In this document: positions 9,301 through 19,992 of the stretch, piece by piece
Layout: each line of letters starts with the position of its first letter
Position numbering within the stretch: position 1 is the first letter of the stretch
Origin: Pseudopyrenochaeta lycopersici
Taxonomy: Eukaryota > Ascomycota > Dothideomycetes > Pleosporales > Pseudopyrenochaetaceae
Assembly (NCBI GenBank): GCA_003313425.1
Contig: NHZP01000016.1
Span: forward strand, 186,001-250,000
Length of the DNA stretch: 64,000 nucleotides
Direction: 5' to 3'
Made by a program: the position numbers and the translations under genes
The notes under the pieces: generated by a model
What the model saw: only the letters and a program-made list of their open reading frames with translations
The model's database searches: none
What the model was told of the DNA's origin: nothing

Positions 9301-11570
9301 TCCGACACCGACCCTGGGTGCATGTTCACAAGCCACAGCTTCCGTAGCCTCGCCTTCCTTTCACGTTACCTCAATATAAGACCGATCACTGAACATGTGT
9401 CCAGTGCACCTGAAACACTCGCTGCCGATGCTTCGACCTGTTTCCGTTGCACATGAGGCCAGCCCACCCCAGAAATACGGACTTCGCCCAGAAAGCTCCG
9501 AGCTGTGCTCCACAACTCAAATCTACGGCTTCATCGTAAGAGTCCACAAGTCTTGGCCGTGTTACTATTCGGAGTTAGAACTGCGGCCGTTGGGGGTGGC
9601 GCCTGAGGCACAGCTTGTGCGGAGGTTTAGAGTCATGATGGCACTTATGCACGGTAGACTCATTGACTCGTTTGCCTGACGATGCAGTGCCTGCCTTCAA
9701 TTGCAACCCACCATCTTCGCGGGCCCCCACTCAATGCCCTTGGCAATGGCATTTCGCACCCATTTTTGACATTATCAATTGACACGGAAGCTCCGACGTT
9801 GATTGCGGAGGATCTGCAGAGCAGCCTCGTGCAGCAACGAACAGCCTCATGCTGACCGGTAGGGCTGAGTGATCGACAGAAGATCTACGCTCACATTGCG
9901 CCAAACCTCGCACTATGCAAGGTATCCTGAAACACCCAGCATAATGACAACCCGGGTTCACCTCAAGGATATTACCATATCATTACTTTAGTCTGTATGC
10001 CTAATTGACAACCTTCGGCGAGACCGATTACTTGGTAAGATATGTTTAACCCACTCTAGGCAAACGGATAGGTAATATAGTAGTCTAGTTGCTATGGATG
10101 GGTAACAGAACAGTCATTGAAGTAACACGTATGTCATAAGAGGTCCGAGACCAGCAGTGAGATTATCTGGCACTAACATGACTTGAGAAGTTTGACAGTA
10201 ACTCAATGACATCACTTTTCAAATTTGCATCAATGCGAAAATGTGCAACACGTAGCGCAGTATTGTGAACATTGTTTGTCCCATCTTGTCTGAGGTGTGT
10301 GGAATTCTAGACCTCATACGCACACACCTCTTCTTCGGCAACAAACTTGACACCGTCTCCGAATTCCACACCAAAGCACATGTACGACAACCTCAACGTT
10401 TTTACGCAGTACAAAATCGCTCGTCAACTCCGTTCCTGAAGATTGCAAAGACTGTTGACCTAGAACCGCTCCTCTTGCACTAGTCAACAACACCAAGGCT
10501 ACAACTTCCAACAAGCGAACCGACTATTCCATTCCTGAGCCTACGCGATTGAGCCTCACCTTGTGGAAGGAAAGGCGATGATGTCATGTCGTGCAAACAC
10601 TTGTCACCACTCATTTGGAAGACAGTTCAGATTGCGTAGTCGATGTTTCTCGCTGCGGATTTCGCTTCAAGTAGCACATTACTGAATTGTCCGTGCTCTG
10701 TTCAGTTCTCCGAGTATGCTTTGATATGATGATGTTTGTTGATCTCTCAACTGGGAAAATGGGAGGGATTGATATGAGACAACGTACATGCTCGCACTTC
10801 CACGTCAAGTCTCTAAGTAGGGGACCTTAGCGTACGAATCTCAAACAATCTCCCATCAGCTGAACCCAACCCAAAACCCAATGCGACAACAATTTTCATA
10901 TAAAGCCCAAAGTCTACATTCCCATGATATTCCAAATGCGCATTCCGCACGCAACCTCCAAAACCATTGCCGCGGCCCGTCCCGCGTAAACATTCCTTCA
11001 TTCAGACGGTGGCTTGTTGTCAAGCTCCCCACCGTTCGAGTCGCCCAGACCCTGTCCTTGCATCTGTCTCAGAACCCGAATCTGACGTCCCCATGCCCCG
11101 CCAGTCAGACATCCGACCTTAACAGCGGCCCGCACTCACTCACTACCCGCGTTGATGTCTCATCAGCCACCGCCCCCAATAAAACAATTGCTGTTAGTCG
11201 GCCGCAATATAGACGTCTAAGCCTACAACTGGGCATACAGTTCGCCTTTGGTCTTGTGACTGGCGTTGACTTTTGGCCCCTAGCGAGACCTGGTGGGATT
11301 GATGAATAGGGCAAGGCATCCGGGGGCGAAGTTCGCCTTGTTCAATCTGGGTCCTATTTGATGATGTATGAGAGAAGGCTTGTCGAGTAGGCTGTGGTCA
11401 TTGCTAGCTTTATTGAGAAAACGGATTGAAGAATGATCTGTAGCCTGTCAGAAGGAGGCATCGTGACCGTTCATAGCTCCATTTCGTTGATTGAAGACGA
11501 GACACTAGAGATAATGACTACCATATGCATTAAAAATTGCTGTCCCTCAAAGTGCAAATAGAATCATTCA
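6395..11570. other. Gene-poor interval of about 5 kb
   Basis: I find no gene I can support here. Frames of 60-160 codons occur on both strands at 6520-7005, 7201-7686 and 10881-11309, but they lack family resemblance, overlap other frames and have no consistent splice sites. I saw no tRNA-like B box and no clear long repeat. The part around 9960-10260 is AT-richer. The interval could hold long untranslated regions, a non-coding RNA or a lineage-specific gene invisible without transcripts. Confidence 0.45.
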
Positions 11571-13310
11571 CTACTCTAGAGGAGTGGTATTCAACGTATC
11601 CCACATCTCCTTAGTATAATTCGAAAGACAAAATCTACACTTCCCACACTTCCCACATCCCGGCGCCTCTCGTCTCCCACTGTATACATTGAACACCCAA
11701 TCCTCCGGCCTTTTGCCCCATGAACCAGTCACTAAGTCATACTTATCAGGGGCTTCAGGGAAGTCGATTTCATGCACCATCTCATCTCGATTTGTGAGGG
11801 TATGAACATCAACGCCATACCCTTTTCCAGCCTCAATAGCCCTTCGAAACCACAACACATCTTTGTGTGGCTTTGTGTCCCCTCTACTATGACTAATCCG
11901 TTCAATGTCCTCAAGGAAAATGGCTTTGAGGTTATGATCTTCAGACTCTATGAGTTTGATGACTGCGTTCTCGAGACCCGCTTTTTCGTTGGGTTCCCAA
12001 GCAACGTAAATTGAGCCGAACTCGCCCCAAATGGTCAGAGTTTCCATACTCTGAGGGAAACATTCATTGAAAAATCGTTCTGTGAATGCACCAACAGATT
12101 TCTCTTCTTTTTTGGCGTCTTCCTCGAAAAAAGCTTCCAGCTCAACATCCCCAATGTCGATTGAAAGATTGACCAACCCATTTTTCCTTCCGAGTTCTCC
12201 AGGGCGGAAGGCGTGGAAGCGGTTTCCGTGGATTTCACCGTTCTCGCTATAATCGTAGAACATGAGACTCGTGAGGGACTGCTGATGCTGACATAGTCCA
12301 TGGACAATGTGATTGGTGTTACTCAGTAAGGCGTCACCGGCGCGAAAGGATGCTGTGACCAGCGACACGGGGGCTTCGACAAGCGCTTTGCGGAATGAAT
12401 CCCCAAGCTCATCGCAGTTGTCTAAGAAGAGATATTTGACAGAAGAACAGCGGGCAGGTAGGAGCAGTGAATAATCCGTGGGATCATCGAGATCACAGGT
12501 ATAATCTTTGAAGTAGATGGATTCAATGTCGGGAAGCCGAAGGAGTTGCAAGAGTAAACGTGTGCCAGGTTCATTCCGATTGCGATGGAAATCTGCAGAT
12601 GACGGATCCATCCATGTTCCTGAAGGAATACCGACTGCTGCGCTCCGCAATTTCTCAAGACCGGGCGACCAGGGATATACACCGTGCACAGCATCATCGA
12701 TGAAGATTTCCAGCCAGCTAAGGCACGACGTGTCGTCAGAAGTCCGTTCGACACCTCGAGTAACAAATTTGACATCGCGTAGGCGAGGACAATTTGCCAG
12801 AAGTATGGCTTTCAATATGCCGTCAAACCCTTCTTCAATTTGAACACGTGCTGTTTCAAGGAGCTCGCTTGTGCCATTGCCATACTCTAAGGGTTCGAGA
12901 TAGTCTTCCCACTCTCCATACATGAATGCCCAGGATATTGATTCACTTTCAGTATCACTACCCAGCGGGATTTCAAAATTGATTGTTTTCCAGTCTTCCC
13001 AACTCTTCCGATCATACCATATCTCGAAGGAGCGAACATGCCATGCTGAAATTGGGTCGGAGTAGCCGAAAGCACTGCGGAGGAGAGTCGGCACAGTCTC
13101 AGGGTTGAGATCAGATGAAACGTTGTATTTAGTGAAGGCACAGTGGTGAAGCTTGAGAACATCCAAGGAGCATGCCAAGATCCGTTTGCAGGAGCATGCA
13201 AAGTCGAGGTGAGATGCTGGAGGGATGAAGTTGATAATTTGGAGGATGACTTCTGCAGGAATTGTGGTGATGAAGCATATGTCATTGTCCTTTGCAGTAT
13301 GGAGATCCAT
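11571..13310 (-). CDS. F-box protein with a Cys-rich C-terminus
   Basis: An intronless frame of 579 residues starts at the first ATG, at 13310 (MDLHTAKDND). An F-box lies at about residues 12-60: ICFITTIPAEVILQIINFIP, then SHLDFACSCKRILACSLD. The F-box binds SKP1 in SCF ubiquitin ligases. The middle, roughly 150-450, has leucine-rich strands typical of fungal F-box proteins whose divergent repeat domain selects substrates (for example LRDVKFVTRGV and SVKYLFLDNCDEL). The C-terminus carries CGKCGKCRFC near residues 561-570, four Cys at CxxCxxC-type spacing that could bind a metal. Substrate is unknown. It is minus-strand, upstream neighbour HUS1. Confidence 0.85.
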   Translation of the reverse strand: MDLHTAKDNDICFITTIPAEVILQIINFIPPASHLDFACSCKRILACSLDVLKLHHCAFTKYNVSSDLNPETVPTLLRSAFGYSDPISAWHVRSFEIWYDRKSWEDWKTINFEIPLGSDTESESISWAFMYGEWEDYLEPLEYGNGTSELLETARVQIEEGFDGILKAILLANCPRLRDVKFVTRGVERTSDDTSCLSWLEIFIDDAVHGVYPWSPGLEKLRSAAVGIPSGTWMDPSSADFHRNRNEPGTRLLLQLLRLPDIESIYFKDYTCDLDDPTDYSLLLPARCSSVKYLFLDNCDELGDSFRKALVEAPVSLVTASFRAGDALLSNTNHIVHGLCQHQQSLTSLMFYDYSENGEIHGNRFHAFRPGELGRKNGLVNLSIDIGDVELEAFFEEDAKKEEKSVGAFTERFFNECFPQSMETLTIWGEFGSIYVAWEPNEKAGLENAVIKLIESEDHNLKAIFLEDIERISHSRGDTKPHKDVLWFRRAIEAGKGYGVDVHTLTNRDEMVHEIDFPEAPDKYDLVTGSWGKRPEDWVFNVYSGRREAPGCGKCGKCRFCLSNYTKEMWDTLNTTPLE

Positions 13311-13747
13311 CGAGGTTATAGCACTGGATAATATTCTGGTGAAGACCTGGATAGAATCAATATGCCCTTGTATCTGCGCGTTTGCGAGATCCAGCACGGG
13401 TTCAGCGGGTTCGTGTGTGTATTTGAGGTGAAGTTATCCAGGCCCCCCACGTTGGCCTTCGGCTATGCTACAGGCAAATCAAACTACCGCCATACCTCAT
13501 CGCCCATCTCTTACAATGCCATCGCCCTGTGAGCTGAAAATGGCTTTCGTTCTCAAGATATATTCTCGAAGTGAAGGAAACTACATGATACATTTATTTC
13601 TCTCCGGCAGACGGAAAACATGTAATTGGGAGGCGCATAGCTGGCAGGACAACATAAGTAAGTGGGAAAGTAGCATTACATCTACTTAAGATTGATGGTA
13701 TCTAGTTCGTGAGTCGTCAAGATCGTGTGCATAGAAGCTACCATGAG
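13311..13747. other. Intergenic stretch between HUS1 and the F-box gene
   Basis: Promoter side of the F-box gene and 3' flank of HUS1. No other gene seen. Confidence 0.5.
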
Positions 13748-15022
13748 CTAGGCGCTATAAGAGCTGACATAGTACTGCCGCAATGTTAGTGCCAAGGAAG
13801 GCATTATGGTACGAAAATAACATACTGTCAAAACTGACTCATTCTCGCCACTGTCGTTTGGCAAGTACACGTAGAGTATTAGAGCATGTTCATGGCAGAA
13901 GCCTATTAATGTAAGTGCGCGTCTCTTACACTGCGAACAACGAAACTTACATGCGATGACTCTGCCACCAAGCCTGCCCACACTCATTACTTTCCCCCAA
14001 TCGCGACCGTCTATTCTCACAGACGCCCAACCCTCATCGCTACGTCCATCAGCAGATCCTAGCAGCTTCATTCGCGTGCTTGGATGATCAGCGATGCTGG
14101 TCTCACCCCCTGCGACTTGACTCGGGTCGAGTTCCGGGTTGCTAAGATCGGTCCAGACGGAGGATATGCTCAAGGCGTCAGTCCTGATACTCATCTTGAG
14201 GCAGCCGTGCATGTTTGCGGCTATCTCCAATCGCGTCCTTGATGCCGTCGACCCACTCCCGCCTTTAGGATCCCCCAGGGCAAGCTTTGTGAACCTGTCG
14301 CTGATGCTTTTAAGCTGCATCAGAGGGGGCAGGATGATGTGAACATCCGGCTCTCTACACTGCGGCTCGTGCAGGCTGGCGACTGAATCTGGGGCAAGCA
14401 CTCTCACGGGTATCTCTTGGGTAACAATTGTCTCCCGGTTACCTCCACCAAACTCATTGTCGAAGGAGGCGTCGAAGCCATCATCGTGATTGGTAGTCGT
14501 CGTAGAGAAGGCGCCAAACGTGTTCGAGGCAGTAGTCGTCGCTATGGTGAGGGCGAGCACTGGCATATTATCCTTTTTGGTCAGGCGAATCTGCGCCGAT
14601 GTTGCATTAAGGGCCGATTTGAGGGCGCGATTCAGCGATGTAAGGGGAACCTCGAGGTTGATGACATTGTTCGCCGCCGACTGGACGCTTATGGTCTCGA
14701 AGATGGAGTCCTAGATGGAGCATTAGGTTCGGGCTCCAAGGGGCCAGGCCACAGGCTTACAATAGATAAAACACTGTGGAGAGTTAGACATGGAAGCGAA
14801 CACAATATATGAGGCATCCACTCACGCCCACACTTGCGTGCCTTGCTCTGGTATGATGGTGAAGCATACTTGCTCTTCGCTGAGCTTCACCCACGCGAGC
14901 GGGCCGAGCGAGTTGAGTGATGTAGTAAGCTCTGCGTCTGATCAGCGGCCAATTCAGCATCTTCCAAGTATCTGCATACTCGTGAAAATATTGATATTTT
15001 GTATCGACGCTTTGAAGCGCAT
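13748..15022 (-). CDS. HUS1: HUS1, 9-1-1 DNA-damage checkpoint clamp subunit
   Basis: There are six exons on the minus strand: 15022-14980, 14937-14826, 14773-14761, 14710-13951, 13902-13826 and 13774-13748. All junctions keep frame and give 343 residues. The third exon is only 13 nt. The N-terminus is MRFKASIQNINIFTNAEL, then LAWVKLSEEQVCFTIIPEQG. The body contains SAANNVINLEVPLTSLNRAL, IRLTKKDNMPVLAL, LEIAANMHGCLKMSI and WASVRIDGRDWGKV, and the chain ends in YYVSSYSA, all HUS1 family features. HUS1 forms the PCNA-like RAD9-RAD1-HUS1 clamp loaded at damaged DNA. An ACGCGT box lies 34 bp upstream of the ATG, suggesting G1/S control. Confidence 0.93.
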
Positions 15023-15055
15023 ATTGTCCCACTTTAGCGGCGGCGAAATGTCGCG

Positions 15056-15061
15056 ACGCGT
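15056..15061. promoter_or_regulatory. ACGCGT (MCB-type) box upstream of HUS1
   Basis: ACGCGT sits inside the 10-nt palindrome CGACGCGTCG, 34 bp upstream of the HUS1 start codon. In yeasts this sequence is the MluI cell-cycle box bound by the MBF factor, which drives S-phase and replication genes. The site fits a checkpoint gene, but a single hexamer can occur by chance. Confidence 0.4.
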
Positions 15062-15565
15062 CGACGAGATGTGCGGGCGGCGAGGAGCGCCCGTGCGGAG
15101 AACGTCATCGCTCTGCTCAGTCTGCTCTTTTCTACTCTCAACACAACGGTTCTTAAAACACCAAAGATCAATAACCCAGAATTCCCCGCCGTACTCTCAC
15201 AAGTCTTCTCGTCAAGATCTTAAAGATAACGCTGCCATGACAGAAAGTTCCTCTGCTGTCCCGCCTTATACAGGATTCCGCAACACGTGGGCACGCGATG
15301 ACCTTGATCGAAATCGGCCATGACGCTCTATACTGATTGCATTATCAACTGCAGCTAGATACGTCTAAGCAGGGAGACGTTTTTTTATAAGAGCTTCTGT
15401 CGGTCAAACCATCGGTTTAGGTGTTAACAGTGAGGGCTAAACAATTGTAAAACTTGCATATATACATCTAATTGAAGCTAGGTAATTCTACCGTAATCAC
15501 AACATTGTCGCTCGACCAGTCTTGAACACACGAGCAAGTGTTTCTTGCCCCACGGATCTATTTGT
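15062..15565. other. Intergenic stretch between HUS1 promoter and the eqolisin-like gene
   Basis: It contains the rest of the HUS1 upstream region, a small hairpin followed by T residues at 15361-15386, and the 3' flank of the eqolisin-like gene. A 28-codon frame at 15238-15324 has no other support. Confidence 0.45.
15361..15386 (+). terminator. Hairpin followed by a T run
   Basis: A perfect 6-bp stem (ACGTCT ... AGACGT) with an 8-nt loop is followed directly by seven T residues. It resembles an RNA polymerase III or intrinsic-type terminator. No convincing A or B box was seen upstream, so this may be coincidence in a non-coding spacer. Confidence 0.2.
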
Positions 15566-16278
15566 CTATACAGTTTGCCTTTGGACAGTGATGCCTGTGC
15601 CCGAGATGGTCGTCCTTGAGTACATCTGGTGAGAGTCAGAAGGGGTTCAATGCGAAGTTTCACGGCACTGACCTGTCCACTAGTGCCTTGGATCTCATAT
15701 TTTCCTGCACCTGATATGGGTACACTCTTGCCGCTCTGCGTCGTAGCGGTGCATGCCGTGAAAGATACCGTCCCGTAGTTTGGTGTCTGAACAAGCTGCC
15801 CAGGAGTGACCTGATAAGCCTGCACGAACCAGTTGGCGGTAAGAGCAGTTAGTCTTTCTGGATCCACACTCGCAGGTGCTGCGAGCGTCTGAGTTGTCCG
15901 TCTGTTCTGTGTCTTGTTTTCCACCGTCACAGTACCTCCCGCCGCTGCCACATTGATGGTGACGGTGATCGAATTGCCGTTCGCCACAGGTACTGTTGTC
16001 GTCGTATCCGTTACTGGACCTGGGAAGTAGGCGGAGAAGCTCTTGAGTGTGCTGTTGTACACTATGCCCCCACCAAGCACATAATTCTGCTCCAGGGTGT
16101 CCCCAATGCCAACCCATATGGACAGTCTATTGGTGCCTGACAAGTTGGGTACCGTGAAAGTCCCGGAAACAGTCGCAAAAGGGTCCCCAGCAGGCGCTTT
16201 CAGGACACCACCGCCCCGGTTCAGGTCAAACGCGGCATATACGACGGATACACAGCTAAAGAGCGTAATGAGTCTCAT
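15566..16278 (-). CDS. Secreted eqolisin-fold (peptidase G1/A4-like) protein
   Basis: Exons are 16278-15673 and 15625-15566 (47-nt intron GTCAGT...CACCAG), giving 221 residues. A signal peptide (MRLITLFSCVSVVYA) leads straight into the beta-rich domain with no long propeptide, although secreted glutamic peptidases usually carry one. Family features seen are SIWVGIGDT (usual WVGIDGDT), TVTVENKTQ with the conserved Glu, ALTANWFVQAY, NYGTVSFTACTA, and the spliced C-terminus ISGTGITVQRQTV. From memory of the family, the catalytic Gln lies in an ILQTG motif. The matching place here reads YVLGGG, so the Gln seems absent. It is thus either an inactive relative or a divergent enzyme. It lies in a block of secreted-protein genes. 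Confidence 0.82.
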
Positions 16279-17467
16279 GGCTGAATATGGACAATGACGG
16301 TGGCCAATGAAAAATGAAGAATGAATGCAGTAAGACGACCCAATGAAGTATGAATGAAGCAACCTTCGATACTTCAAGAAGCACAAAGAAGCCTGGTTCT
16401 CTAGCAGGACTGGTGAAATATGAAGAACTACAGCTGCCAGCACCACAAAATTATATTAATCAGGGGCGCCAACCCGGTTGATGAAGACACAACCAGGTCT
16501 AGCCTTCTTTGCATAGGAGTTGAAATTTACCATCTCAACCGGTTGTACTCGTCCAAAGTACTGTCGGTGCGGTCCTTCCCTTCTCTCGCACTTCGACCTG
16601 CCTCGTATGGAATATGTACCAACAGCCAATCGGGACACGACTTGTGACCTTGGTACACGATGGGATGACAACTGACTACTGCAAGTTTATGATGGAAGAA
16701 GCCGGATAATATACCCAAATAGACATTTTGATTTCCCCGCGGCTTGGCGTGGCGGCAAAGAGCGATAGATGAGGCTCGTGCAACCTTGTCTCAACGTCCA
16801 CCCACATGGCCCTAGCCGATATGTCATGTAGCCACTCACAGTCCTCTATTGCCACGATGTTTTGTTCCACACGTGGGGCGTCACCCTTCTTGTCATCCAC
16901 GTTCTCAACTGCCGAACAACGGTCAAGACCATGTAATCTTCGAGAAATTTCAACGAGCGCAACGATTGGACTCTTTCGGCCTCAAGGAATTTGATCTCCA
17001 ATCAGGAGGTCACCACGCCAAGAATACATGGCCAAGTACATGGTCCCAAAGACTAGCAGATTTGCGATCACAAGCTCAGCAGAATTCAGCTGTGACATTT
17101 TGTACATTGATGCCCAAACACGAGGGAGATACGTTTGGATGTCTGACATTTAGTTCGAAATAGCAATGGAGGGAACGTCGAATGTGGATCCTACCCTAGA
17201 ACAAAGCAATCACGCGCACACCCATTCACCCACGTTCTCCCGATCTGGAAAAGAGTGACCCAGAATCTTCCCCGGACGAGCGATTGCTAAGCGCCATTCC
17301 GTGCAATCCTAACATCACAGTACAGCTATGCTGCTCGGCATCGTTACCCTTGATCCCGGATATGAATATCACAACCGGTTAAGCCGTATAAGAGAATATG
17401 AACTCGAGGGAAGCTCTCATATTGTCTCCACCGCTGTCTGTTGCTGCTCAACATCAGCATTGTCAAC
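16279..17467. other. Intergenic stretch between two divergent secreted-protein genes
   Basis: Promoters of the eqolisin-like gene (minus) and the DUF1996 gene (plus) must lie here. Overlapping frames at 16456-17163 show no family resemblance. No repeat or RNA gene recognised. Confidence 0.45.
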
Positions 17468-18932
17468 ATGAAGGTACTCTGTGTCACCGCTCTTGCGCTT
17501 CTTGCGCCTGCGAATGCGCTGCTGCGCTTCCCATGCGCACAACTTGTCATCGACAGGCTCGACCCGCTGGTCACGCCTGGTCAAGCGCCTTCCCCACATC
17601 TGCATCAAATTCTGGGAGGTGTACGTAAACTGGAAGTTTGCCCAGGAATACGAAGAGGTTGACACGCAATAGAACTCTTTCAACGTTACAATGGCTCCGG
17701 AAAAGGATATGCCTAAAGAGTCAACATGCACTTCGTGTCAATTCAGCGAGGACTTCTCGGTACGTTGTAATCTGCCGAGTTAAAATATGTCTTGCTAATA
17801 GCTGGATAGAATTACTGGACAGCTGTGCTGTAAGGCCTCAACAGATCCAGCTTTTGCAACAGTTGCAGAAACTGGCTGACATTGCGACAGCTACTTCAAA
17901 GCGAGGAATGGCACATACAAACGTGTTCCCCAAATTCCTAACTCTGGCTTCAATGGCGTCAATGGAGGTATGACTGTCTACTACATGCAGGACGGTCTAT
18001 ACAACTTCCAACAGACCTCCAAGGTGCAGGCTTTTAAGCCAGTAAGTCCCCAGACCTTAAGCTAGGTTCGCTTCTTGTATAAAATTTCCTACTAATACAT
18101 TCACAGGGATTCCGAATGTTCATTGGCGACGTCAATGCACGCACCAAGGAGGAAGCTGAGCGCTTCAGGCAGCTCACTTTCACTTGCCTGGCTGATATCA
18201 ACACTCGTGATCCGCAGACTCTGGATTTTCCCACTGCACCCTGCAAGACTGGTATCATGACGGCTGTGCGGTTCCCAACGTAAGCTTTCAACATCCTTCG
18301 TTTACATCCCCTTCTCATCTTATCGGCATCGATATTCTTCGGCATTCTTGTTCCTACTGATGTCCCATCGTCAAGTACTAATACTAATACCCTTCAGCTG
18401 CTGGGACGGCAAGAATCTCGACTCTCCAGATCACATGGCTCACATGGCATACCCGGAATTTGGAAGCTTTGAATCCGGTGGACCATGCCCAGCTTCTCAC
18501 CCTGTACGGATGGGCCAGCTGTTCTACGAGGTTATTTGGGATACCAGCAAGTTCAACAACAAGGCGGATTGGCCTGCTGATGGCTCCCAGCCGTTTGTGT
18601 GGAGTTTTGGTGATGGGTAAGACAATTCACATTGCTCCCCCATACGATGTGTTGGAAAGAGGAAGCAGCATGAAAATAGTTGACTGACATATGACGCCAG
18701 GACTGGCTATGCCAATCATGGCGACTACGTTTTCGGCTGGGAAGGCGACGCCCTTCAACGCGCACTCGACAACCCATGCTATCAGAACTGCCCTACGTTG
18801 AAGACCCAGAATGCAGCTGCGATGAACAAGTGCACTGTGCCTAGAGTAGTTAAGGAGGACATTGATGGCTGGGTCAAGGAGCTTCCTGGAGGTCATCAGG
18901 CACAGTATATCAAGAAGAGGTGGGCTGATTAG
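17468..18932 (+). CDS. Secreted DUF1996-domain protein
   Basis: Seven exons: 17468-17620, 17673-17759, 17810-17829, 17891-18041, 18107-18279, 18398-18616 and 18701-18932. All junctions are in frame and give 344 residues. A signal peptide (MKVLCVTALALLAPANA) precedes the DUF1996 domain. Recognisable steps are VIDRLDPLVTPGQAPSPHLH, NSFNVTM, STCTSCQFSEDFSNYWTAVL, a joined tract around NGGMTVYYMQ, GFRMFIGDVNART, CWDGKNLDSPDHMAHMAYP, CPASHPVRMGQLFYEV and NHGDYVFGWEGDAL. The His- and Cys-rich pattern is typical of this fungal extracellular family, whose biochemical function is not established. Exon 3 is only 20 nt. Neighbouring genes also encode secreted proteins. Confidence 0.93.
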
Positions 18933-19992
18933 ATATTGAGAATGGATTATGACTGTGTAGATAATTCCGATCATGTGGTGGATATTGTCTTTCAAGATGA
19001 TAATTGTGTAGCGTTGTTGATAGATGGTACTCTGAATGCATTGGTGAGATCCGACCTCCTCCGGAAAGACTCGGTTGAATTGCTCATAGCACATAACATG
19101 ATGAACGCCAAGCGCTATTCCGGAATTGAATAGGCTGTTCTGTATTCTAAGGCTCCAAGGATGACTGCAGGTGAAAACTTATGTATTGCCTTCAGAACTG
19201 ACCAAATATCACGGAGAGATCATCCCACTTCCGGGTTGTATTGCTAAACTTGAGAGCCCCCGATCCTGGTCTCTGGAAACCCGAGATTCCGAAAGTCTGT
19301 TTAGGCCATGGGATCGGGAGGATTTAGAGCACGTGGTTACCTGTTGCGGAACGAAGTTGTGTCCTACTCAATCCTAACGTTACCCAACGCGACCTCTTCA
19401 CGCAGCTAACTCACACCTTCCCCACATTTGCTACTGCGCATCTGCAGCGCCTTCTGCGCTGGCGAACAAGGTTTTCAGAAACGGAGAATCATCTATCGTA
19501 TTACATTGATCTGAAGTCGGCCCATACAACTGTACTACCTGCGATCCTGACGTTCGGTCTCCACCCCTGCGTTTCGGTCAGAATCTCGGTTGTCAGTGAT
19601 GATGTCAAAACGCGGAGGTCCGCATAAGCTTCACATCTGAGCGACATAAACCTACCACAAACCTACATCGCGGGTGCGCTACATTAACGCTCCCCAGCGG
19701 AACCCCGCAACTAGGCTGCTTCTAGCGACGATCGTATTATCAGCAAGATTCAACGTCTAGCAGTTCCTGACGGTCTTCCAGAGATTCCTTATGTCGTCTA
19801 CGGAAATGACTCCGTCACAGCCTGCAACTAATGCTGCTGCGAAGTCCATGAAGCTCGGACATGATGGTATTTCCCCGCAAGTACTGGTGTGAGGACTTAG
19901 ATCGCGGGAGCTTAAAAGGGATGGCTGAGAACAAGATTTTCCAAGCATCAGAAGGATTACAAGCTTGAGCTTATCTATTCCATGAATAAAAG
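18933..19992. other. Intergenic stretch upstream of the alpha-glucosidase
   Basis: 3' flank of the DUF1996 gene and promoter of the GH31 gene. Short frames here show no resemblance to known proteins. Confidence 0.45.

Noticed and set aside
10881..11309. 142-codon plus-strand frame
   Set aside because: No resemblance to a known protein, composition like translated non-coding DNA, and no splice context.
14790..15323. 177-codon plus-strand frame
   Set aside because: It runs antisense through HUS1 exons 1-2 and its promoter, and HUS1 is much better supported.
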